Of a stretch of 64,000 nucleotides of DNA, positions 57,553 through 64,000 are shown piece after piece. How positions within the stretch are numbered: position 1 is the first letter of the stretch; each line of letters opens with the position of its first letter. A program made the position numbers and the translations under genes. Below the pieces are notes generated by a model. That model was not told where the DNA came from and made no database searches. It saw nothing but the letters and a program-made list of their open reading frames with translations. The DNA is from Bacteroidales bacterium (GTDB taxonomy: Bacteria; Bacteroidota; Bacteroidia; Bacteroidales; Lentimicrobiaceae), in contig JADJEQ010000011.1 in assembly GCA_016709025.1 (NCBI GenBank), positions 124,001 to 188,000 of the forward strand. Reading direction: 5' to 3'.

Positions 57553-58416
57553 CTAACTGTTAGCAGGTTGTGAAGCCGATAACATCCTGGGTTTGTTATT
57601 AAAATCAGGATAAATCTGCACTTTTTCAAATCCGGCCCCATTTAGAAGTACGGAAATGTCAGTACCCTCCGATTCATTGATTTCAAACCACAATTCGCCT
57701 CCGGCTTCAAGGTGCCGGAAAGCGAATTCAGCTATTGCCCGGTAAAACAACAGTGGATCTTCATCGCTTACAAACAGCGCTGTTTCGGGTTCATAATCAA
57801 GGACATTCCTTCTCATTAAAGACTTTTCTGACATCTTCACATACGGCGGGTTGCTGACAATAAGATCGAATTTACCAAATCTATCCCAGGCCGACCGGTT
57901 TAGAATATCCGTTTCAAAAACCGAAACACCTGATTTGCATAAAGCTACATTTTTCATGGCAATCTCCAGCGCAACCGGGCTGATATCAATGGCAGTAACC
58001 TCAGCTTGTTTCAGCATCAGATCAAGGCTGATCGCAATGGCACCACTTCCGGTACCTATATCCAATGTTTTCAATCCCTGCCTGTGGCTGTATTTCTGAA
58101 CAATTTTGGTAACCAGTTCTTCTGTTTCAGGTCGTGGAATAAGTACTCCGGGTCTGACTTCAAATTTGAATCCGCAAAACCAGGATACTCCCGTAACATA
58201 CTGAACAGGCACACATTCAACCAGTTGTGAAATTGCATGAAGGACTCTTTCTTCAAACACCTCCCCTGCCTCATTTTGCCTGATCAGCAGATAAGCGGAC
58301 GGTTCAATACCAGTAAAGCATTCAAACAGAAACCGCTGAATCGATCTCGACTCGGCTTTCCCGTATTGGCTGATCAGGGATTCTATTACCCTGCTCTCAA
58401 GTTCCGAATATGTCAT
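57553..58416 (-). CDS. prmC: Release factor glutamine methyltransferase
   Basis: 287 residues. The SAM-binding core has TLDIGTGSGAIAISL, and the catalytic NPPYV motif (near 189) is preceded by FDLIVS. The N-terminal helical domain and RPETEELVTKIV are typical of PrmC/HemK. It methylates the glutamine of the GGQ motif in release factors RF1 and RF2. Length and motifs are normal; the prfA neighbour seen in many other bacteria is absent. Confidence 0.95.
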   Translation of the reverse strand: MTYSELESRVIESLISQYGKAESRSIQRFLFECFTGIEPSAYLLIRQNEAGEVFEERVLHAISQLVECVPVQYVTGVSWFCGFKFEVRPGVLIPRPETEELVTKIVQKYSHRQGLKTLDIGTGSGAIAISLDLMLKQAEVTAIDISPVALEIAMKNVALCKSGVSVFETDILNRSAWDRFGKFDLIVSNPPYVKMSEKSLMRRNVLDYEPETALFVSDEDPLLFYRAIAEFAFRHLEAGGELWFEINESEGTDISVLLNGAGFEKVQIYPDFNNKPRMLSASQPANS

Positions 58417-58829
58417 TTAGCTGGTTCAGGTTACAAAGATAGTCATTCGCCTTTTTCTGTCATTCCACTCCTGATTTATTGAATGATAATCCATACTTTT
58501 ACCCTGAAATGCAGGTATTGATACGTCAATGGTTAGAACCAGCCAGCACCTTCCGGTAAATGGAATCATGTTGTCAGCACTGAAAATCATCTGCCTGAGA
58601 CGACCTGTGTTCCGCTTTATCGGCAAAACTACTAAATTACAAAGATTCAATTTAATTTATTGATATATAATATGTTGCGTTTCCAAATAGATACCTGGAT
58701 GGTGTAATGGTGCCCAACAATCGTTTTTGACAATGCGTGATTCTCAACAGTCAGTACATTGCGTTAACTCCTGAGAACAATGTGATTGTATATATTTTTT
58801 GCCATATATTGAAAAAGAAAGGTTGAAAC
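58417..58829. other. Intergenic region, no convincing gene
   Basis: 413 bases between divergent prmC and the DUF2339 gene. A 74-codon minus-strand frame at 58426-58650 begins at TTG and has no recognisable family; it is not called. No hairpin or clear promoter was found. Confidence 0.5.
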
Positions 58830-61196
58830 ATGACAGACAATAACGATAAAGTAAATCAACTGAATGAAAAGTTGGAAACACTTTTGAAAAGACAGGATGA
58901 CTTTTCACGGGAGATCAATAATTTGAAGGTTGAAATAAACAGATTGAAAGCCACCGTTCAATTGTGGAATATAGAAAATGAGGAAATAAATCCGGAAAGT
59001 ACCCCGGCTGAAACAGCACGGACAGACTTTGAAGAAATAAAAGATAATGTAACTAATGACTACACATATTACCGACAGCAGACAGACCATGAACCTTCAG
59101 AACAGAATGCTCCGCCAATTAATATACCAGCTAAAAATAAATCTGATCTTGAGAAATTTATTGGCGAAAACTTAATCAATAAAATCGGGATTGCAATTAC
59201 TGTTATTGGTGTTGCAATCGGAGCGAAATACTCTATTGAAAACGAACTAATCAGTCCACTGACAAGAATAATTTTAGGTTATTTAGCTGGTCTGGGGTTG
59301 TTGGGATTTGGCATTAAACTCAAGAGCAGATATGAAAACTACAGCGCCGTTCTGGTTAGCGGAGCAATGGCAATCATGTATTTTATTACGTATTCAGCCT
59401 ACGCGTTCTACGACCTGATTCCACAGGTTTTCGCATTTGCATTGATGGTATCTTTTACTGTATTTACAGTAACAGCTGCCATCAACTACAACAGACAGGT
59501 AATCGCCCAGATCGGGCTGGTAGGCGCGTATGCTGTTCCTTTCCTTTTGAGTGAAGGCACCGGGAAAGTGGCCATTCTTTTTTCTTATATGGCAATCATC
59601 AATACCGGAATACTTGTTATTGCTTTTAAAAAATACTGGAAACCGCTTTACTATTCCTCATTTGTGCTGACATGGCTCATGTACTTTGTGTGGTATGTGA
59701 CTAAATATCAAACAAATGAACACTTCGGTTTAGCGCTGATTTTTCTTTCTGTCTTCTTCAGCACTTTTTATCTGACTTTACTGGCGTATAAACTGATTCA
59801 AAAAGAAAAGTTTGAAACTGATGACATATTCCTGCTCCTCGTCAATTCATTTATCTTTTACGGAATTGGCTATTTCATTCTAGACAACCACAAGACAGGT
59901 GAGCAGTTATTGGGTTTATTCACCCTTTTCAATGCCATTGTACACTTTATTGTGGGTGCAATTATTTACCGACAAAAGCTTGCTGACCGGAATCTGTTTT
60001 ACCTGGTTTCGGGACTGGTACTTGTTTTTATTACCATAGCCATCCCTGTTCAACTGGACGGTAACTGGGTTACTTTGCTGTGGGCCGGTGAATCTGCATT
60101 GTTGTTTTGGATTGGCAGAACCAAAAATGTTCCCATCTACGAAAAACTGTCTTATCCTTTGATGATATTGGCATTTTTCAGCATTGCTCACGACTGGCTT
60201 ACTCTTTATGACAACTACCTTCCCGAAAATCCGGAAACAAGAATAACCCCAATGCTCAATATCATTTTCCTGACTTCAATGTTGTTTATTTCTGCTTTTG
60301 GGTTTATCAACATGCTGAACCTTGACAGGAAGTACACTTCTGAGCCGGCCATTCCAAAAGGAATTTCAAAAATCATGTCCTTCGTTATACCTTCTATTCT
60401 GCTATTCACCATATATTATGCCTTTCGGATTGAAATTGAAACTTTCTGGGATCAGCTTTCCAAAGATTCCGAACTTATTATAAATTCAGCAGGTCAGCAA
60501 TACCCTGATTATTACCAGAATTACGATTTGAAGAAGTTCAAAACAGTATGGGTGATCAATTATTCTTTGTTTTTCGTCTCATTACTTGCCTTTGTAAACT
60601 TAAGAAGGATAAAGAATCAACAATTGGGCATAATAAGTCTTTGCTTAATTGCTTTTACCCTCGCTTTATATTTAATTCAGGGACTTTACGACTTAAGTGA
60701 ACTACGCGTGAGTTATCTGGAACAGACTTTATCGCAGTATTACTACAGGGGAATTTTTAACATTGGAATAAGGTATGTTTCACTGGCATTTGTTGCTCTC
60801 ACGCTGGTTGTTTGCTATCAATATATCCGGCAGGATTTTTTTCAGAGAAACTTCAGAATGGCTTTTGATCTTTTGCTGCATATCACTGTTTTATGGATTG
60901 CGAGCAGCGAATTGATTAACTGGATGGACATAGCCGATTCAGCACAATCATACAAACTCGGATTGAGCATCCTTTGGGGCATTTATTCACTATTCCTGAT
61001 TGCAATAGGCATCTGGAAAAAGAAAAAACATTTGAGAATCGGTGCCATCGGATTGTTTGGATTAACGCTTATCAAGCTATTCTCCTATGACATCTCACAT
61101 CTTGATACGATCGCAAAAACCATCGTATTTGTGTCGTTGGGAGTGCTGCTTTTAATCATTTCATTTTTATACAACAAATACAAGCATATTATTTAG
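58830..61196 (+). CDS. DUF2339 multi-pass membrane protein
   Basis: 788 residues. The first 50 or so form a coiled coil (MTDNNDKVNQLNEKLETLLK), followed by a polar linker and, from about 115, more than twenty predicted membrane helices beginning FIGENLINKIGIAITVIGVA. This start and the following IGAKYSIENELISPLTRIIL are diagnostic of DUF2339. The family is of unknown function and is often paired, as here, with a DUF3999 protein whose start lies one base after this stop. Confidence 0.9.
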   Translation: MTDNNDKVNQLNEKLETLLKRQDDFSREINNLKVEINRLKATVQLWNIENEEINPESTPAETARTDFEEIKDNVTNDYTYYRQQTDHEPSEQNAPPINIPAKNKSDLEKFIGENLINKIGIAITVIGVAIGAKYSIENELISPLTRIILGYLAGLGLLGFGIKLKSRYENYSAVLVSGAMAIMYFITYSAYAFYDLIPQVFAFALMVSFTVFTVTAAINYNRQVIAQIGLVGAYAVPFLLSEGTGKVAILFSYMAIINTGILVIAFKKYWKPLYYSSFVLTWLMYFVWYVTKYQTNEHFGLALIFLSVFFSTFYLTLLAYKLIQKEKFETDDIFLLLVNSFIFYGIGYFILDNHKTGEQLLGLFTLFNAIVHFIVGAIIYRQKLADRNLFYLVSGLVLVFITIAIPVQLDGNWVTLLWAGESALLFWIGRTKNVPIYEKLSYPLMILAFFSIAHDWLTLYDNYLPENPETRITPMLNIIFLTSMLFISAFGFINMLNLDRKYTSEPAIPKGISKIMSFVIPSILLFTIYYAFRIEIETFWDQLSKDSELIINSAGQQYPDYYQNYDLKKFKTVWVINYSLFFVSLLAFVNLRRIKNQQLGIISLCLIAFTLALYLIQGLYDLSELRVSYLEQTLSQYYYRGIFNIGIRYVSLAFVALTLVVCYQYIRQDFFQRNFRMAFDLLLHITVLWIASSELINWMDIADSAQSYKLGLSILWGIYSLFLIAIGIWKKKKHLRIGAIGLFGLTLIKLFSYDISHLDTIAKTIVFVSLGVLLLIISFLYNKYKHII

Positions 61197-61197
61197 G

Positions 61198-62424
61198 ATG
61201 AAATTGAAAATCAAAATATTCGCCTTTCTGCTCCTGAGCTGTTCGCTTTTATACGGACAAATGGAGCAGTATTCATACAAACGTGAATTAAAAAACGTTT
61301 CCGGGCAATGGCACAGAATTATGCTGCCCGACGAAATTTTCGGAAAAACCTCACAGAACTTAACGGATATCAGAATTTTTGGCATAACACCAGATAACGA
61401 CACGGTTGAAGCTCCTTACATTCTCAAATTAACAACGGAAACCATATCCGACAAGGAAGTAGAGTTTAAAACTCTCAATACTTCACACAACGACAAAGGC
61501 TATTATTTCACTTTTGAAGTTCCGGTGAACGAGCCGGTCAACCAGATAAAACTGGAATTCAGGCAGCCAGATTTTGACTGGCTGGTTACCCTGGAAGGGA
61601 GTCAAAACCAGGGCGAATGGGTTACTGTAATGGAAGATTACCGGATCTTGTCAATCAAAAATGAACTCACAGACTTTCAGTTCTCCACACTGGCCTTTCC
61701 GGAATCAAAGTACCGTTATTTCCGGCTGCTTATTGATAGTAAAGAGAAGCCTGAACTGATTAAAGCGGGTTTATCACAATGTGAAACTTCTGAAGGTACA
61801 TACAGGAAATACCCAATCAGAAGAATACGCACAACAGAAAATAAACAGGCTAAACAGACCGAAACAGACATAGAGTTACGGATGCCTGTTCGTGCAAGCC
61901 GCATCAGGATTGTTGTGTCGGACGAAATTGACTATTACCGGCCCCTGACCATAAAATACCTGTCAGATAGTATTAAAACAGAGCAGGGCTGGAAATACAT
62001 TTACAGTACATTGACCTCCGGAACACTCAATTCCATTGAAAAAAATGAGTTTAGGTTCAACAGTACAACTGTTCAAAAACTAAAAATATTCATTCAGAAT
62101 CAGGACAATCAATCCTTAACGATTGACTCCATCGAAGTGAAAGGATATGTTCACGAACTGGTGGCACGTTTTGCGGATAAGGCAACTTATTTCCTTGCTT
62201 ACGGTAACACGAATGCAGAACTTCCTCAGTATGACATAGATCGCTTCACCGAAAATATCCCTGTAAACCTGACATCATTAGAGCCAGGGAATGAAATGAT
62301 CATAGAAAAAGAGGAAGTTCAGGTGACAGATCCTCTTTTCAAAAACAAGAATTGGCTGTGGACAATTTTAGTAGTTATAATATTATTGCTCGGTTGGTTT
62401 TCGGTGAGAATGATGAGGAAATAA
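61198..62424 (+). CDS. DUF3999-like periplasmic/envelope protein
   Basis: 408 residues. A signal peptide (MKLKIKIFAFLLLSCSLLYG) precedes a mostly beta-sandwich region with discoidin-like segments (FPESKYRYFRLLIDSKEKPE, LRMPVRASRIRIVVSD). The C-terminus has one membrane helix (WLWTILVVIILLLGWFSV) and a short basic tail, so it is anchored in the inner membrane facing the periplasm. It follows the DUF2339 gene by a single base and matches its usual DUF3999 partner in layout. A joint envelope function is inferred from the conserved pairing. Confidence 0.8.
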   Translation: MKLKIKIFAFLLLSCSLLYGQMEQYSYKRELKNVSGQWHRIMLPDEIFGKTSQNLTDIRIFGITPDNDTVEAPYILKLTTETISDKEVEFKTLNTSHNDKGYYFTFEVPVNEPVNQIKLEFRQPDFDWLVTLEGSQNQGEWVTVMEDYRILSIKNELTDFQFSTLAFPESKYRYFRLLIDSKEKPELIKAGLSQCETSEGTYRKYPIRRIRTTENKQAKQTETDIELRMPVRASRIRIVVSDEIDYYRPLTIKYLSDSIKTEQGWKYIYSTLTSGTLNSIEKNEFRFNSTTVQKLKIFIQNQDNQSLTIDSIEVKGYVHELVARFADKATYFLAYGNTNAELPQYDIDRFTENIPVNLTSLEPGNEMIIEKEEVQVTDPLFKNKNWLWTILVVIILLLGWFSVRMMRK

Positions 62425-62430
62425 TTTTTT

Positions 62431-62476
62431 CTCTGCGTTTCTCCGCGTGATTCTCAGCGGCTCTCTGCGGTTATTC
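62431..62476. repeat. CTCTGCG-type simple repeat
   Basis: CTCTGCGTTTCTCCGCGTGA followed by TTCTCAGCGGCTCTCTGCGG: four imperfect copies of CTCTGCG/CTCCGCG just after the DUF3999 gene. The rest of 62425-62608 shows nothing recognisable. Similar dispersed repeats occur widely in intergenic DNA of environmental Bacteroidota and relatives. Confidence 0.5.
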
Positions 62477-62608
62477 TTTTTTACTGCAGCTTTATACGGG
62501 TATAGGCAAGGAAGCCGCATATTAAAATTGAGCTTTTTTACCCCAGGATAAAGTGACCCGCATTCAAAACCTGCACAACGCATAAATTTTACCGGATCAG
62601 ACTAAAAA

Positions 62609-63550
62609 ATGGATTCCATCACCCAAAATTCAGTAAATGAACCCTTATCACTGATTATAACCGATGATAAAGGCTCTTTTTACATTTCGGTAACCAATCC
62701 GGTTAAAATCGCCCCCGGGAGCCTGATCAACAAGCTTATCGTTTCACCTGAGCTAATGGAAAATGCTTTGCACAACGATGAAGCTTTTAAACCCCTTATG
62801 TTGGAAATCAGTAAGGTATCAATTTCAGCTCCAAACCGGAACGAGCTTGCATTGCTTGGCTATTTTTACCTTAACCCCACTCCTTCTCCCATTTCATTGA
62901 TCAACCGTTGGTTTACAGATGCCGGAACCGATCCGCAAAAAGCATCGATATTAGCAGGAATTGTTTACTATGCACGCACAGAAAAGGGCGATGAAGAACC
63001 TGATTTTTTCAGAGAAATCAAGATGTATCCAGCCCAGAAAATTGAGAATTCGAATCCTGAATTAAAAAACTATCTTCCTGAAAATCTGACTGAAGCATTC
63101 GAAATATCGGCAAGAAATAGCAAGACAATCCTGGCATATGATGGCCTGAGTGAAAGTAATCCGGGTAGTAAGGATCAGGCTTCATTCATCAGGTTGGATC
63201 TGCTTCCCGAAACCGGCTTTCTGATTGAAGATCATGCAATGATGATTGTGGGCTTGTCAGTTACGATTGCTGAACTGGTTAGAATGACTGCGGTTAAATG
63301 GCCCTTATTTGCTGAAAAATTACTTGAAGAGGTTCCGCTTTATCTGCGCGACTTCTATTCTCTTGGCAGGTTGATAACAGAAAAGCAGGAAGTTGCCTTG
63401 ATTCTTAGTCGTCTCTATCACCTTCATCCGGATATTATCCTGGCTTCTACTGGTGCAGTAAAAGAAAGTATTGGTTTGGAATTCCTCAGTTCGTATACCG
63501 AACCCAATGGCAGAACCGGGATTCCGGTCTTTCTGAGGATACTGAAATAG
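62609..63550 (+). CDS. Hypothetical protein, no recognised domain
   Basis: 313 residues, no signal peptide or membrane helix, so probably cytoplasmic. A beta-rich N-terminus (EPLSLIITDDKGSFYISVTN) leads to mixed alpha/beta sequence (LALLGYFYLNPTPSPISL, FIRLDLLPETGFLIEDHAMM) and a helical C-terminus (MTAVKWPLFAEKLLEEVPLY). No catalytic motif stands out and I do not recognise the family. Codon usage and composition match its neighbours, so it is likely a real gene. It starts 184 bases after the DUF3999 gene and may or may not share its transcript. Confidence 0.65.
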   Translation: MDSITQNSVNEPLSLIITDDKGSFYISVTNPVKIAPGSLINKLIVSPELMENALHNDEAFKPLMLEISKVSISAPNRNELALLGYFYLNPTPSPISLINRWFTDAGTDPQKASILAGIVYYARTEKGDEEPDFFREIKMYPAQKIENSNPELKNYLPENLTEAFEISARNSKTILAYDGLSESNPGSKDQASFIRLDLLPETGFLIEDHAMMIVGLSVTIAELVRMTAVKWPLFAEKLLEEVPLYLRDFYSLGRLITEKQEVALILSRLYHLHPDIILASTGAVKESIGLEFLSSYTEPNGRTGIPVFLRILK

Positions 63551-63611
63551 CTATTGAGAGATCATTCCCTTATTGCTGACAATGCTTATTTTTGCCGGCA
63601 AATATGCATCA

Positions 63612-64000
63612 ATGATTTATCTTCTGCTGGCTATTACTGCATCCACACTAATACTGGTAAGTTTCAAGGTTTTTGAGAAACTGGGCATCGACAGTTTCAC
63701 CGCCATCACGATGAATTATCTTATAGGAACAGTTTTTGGATTAAACTCCATTCACTGGGATATTGAATTTACCCGAATTTATGCCCAGCCATGGTTTCCC
63801 TATTCAGCTTTAACGGGGTTGATTCTGATAACCGGATTTGTACTTTTCTCCTTATCAGCTCAGAAGGCCGGAATTGCGATTACAGCAATCAGCAGCAGGA
63901 TGGCCGTTATAATTTCAGTAATTACCGGGATATTGATTTTTGGTGACAAAGCCGGAATTGCAAAATCAGCAGGCGTTGTAATTGCCATTGTGGCGTTTTA
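63612..64000 (+). CDS. EamA/DMT-type transporter, 3' truncated by window end
   Basis: 129 complete codons from ATG 63612 run off the end of the window. Four or so hydrophobic helices are visible: MIYLLLAITASTLILVSF, AITMNYLIGTVFGLNSI, ALTGLILITGFVLFSLSAQ and ISSRMAVIISVITGILIFGD. The pattern AQKAGIAITAISSRMAV before a helix ending in GD is typical of the first half of EamA-like drug/metabolite transporters. TATTTTTG at 63587-63594 may be the -7 element. Family assignment from half a protein is tentative. Confidence 0.75.
   Translation, partial: MIYLLLAITASTLILVSFKVFEKLGIDSFTAITMNYLIGTVFGLNSIHWDIEFTRIYAQPWFPYSALTGLILITGFVLFSLSAQKAGIAITAISSRMAVIISVITGILIFGDKAGIAKSAGVVIAIVAF

Noticed and set aside
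58426..58650. 74-codon minus-strand frame upstream of prmC
   Set aside because: TTG start, no recognisable motif and no ribosome-binding or promoter support.

Overview
The window looks like a chromosomal piece of a Bacteroidota bacterium, probably from an environmental or metagenome assembly. The signs are a SusC/SusD pair under an ECF sigma and FecR anti-sigma pair, eight proteins ending in type IX secretion (T9SS) C-terminal sorting domains, a GldI-like FKBP lipoprotein, few Shine-Dalgarno sequences, and promoters of the TTTG-N19/20-TAnnTTTG type. No tRNA, rRNA, CRISPR array, transposase or integrase was seen.

Layout. 1-5.4 kb: large surface proteins (a FISUMP/dockerin-like protein cut by the window edge, and a repetitive tail-fibre-like protein disrupted by a poly-G block), then repeats and a dead copy of a nuclease gene. 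5.4-11.3 kb: a Ycf48/BNR-repeat T9SS protein, an ATP-cone restriction-endonuclease-like protein (intact parent of the dead copy) and an acyl-activating enzyme-ACP-PlsC fusion. 11.5-14.5 kb: a CARDB T9SS protein. 14.8-26.4 kb: a PUL-like locus (ECF sigma, FecR, SusC, SusD, LamG protein, LamG-metallophosphoesterase, lipoprotein esterase) with no recognisable glycosidase. 27-31.3 kb: two TPM-domain membrane proteins, an alpha/alpha-toroid protein and RmuC. 31.3-35.7 kb: a metal and oxidative-stress block (YhcH-like, MntH, PerR-like regulator, Dps, endonuclease IV). 35.9-40 kb: three tandem T9SS proteins. 40.5-42.1 kb: a convergent response regulator and histidine kinase. 42.4-50.2 kb: SUKH-like protein, CoA-transferase, YhdH-type reductase, SBF-like transporter, TrmD and CstA. 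50.4-54.5 kb: two FKBP lipoproteins, NrnA, Ndk and an XRE regulator. 54.5-55.7 kb: an AT-rich noncoding region with an array of TTACATTTGTA-type motifs. 55.7-64 kb: subtilisin-like T9SS protease, PrmC, DUF2339/DUF3999 envelope pair, an unknown protein and a truncated EamA-like transporter.

How the genes fit together. The sigma/anti-sigma/SusCD block probably senses and imports a glycan or other polymer; its secreted partners (phosphoesterase, esterase) suggest a phosphorylated or esterified substrate, which is inference. The mntH/perR-like/dps/nfo block fits a manganese and peroxide response. Much of the remainder is housekeeping (TrmD, PrmC, Ndk, NrnA, RmuC) scattered among cell-surface genes.

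Sequence quality matters here. Two poly-G-rich blocks (2597-2765 and 11340-11453) look like assembly artefacts. Four genes (FecR, SusC, a TPM protein, a CoA-transferase) each carry one apparent single-base indel at a short homopolymer; each is annotated as one interrupted gene. The most unexplained native structure is the noncoding array at 54.88-55.22 kb, with a possible promoter and transcript just after it.
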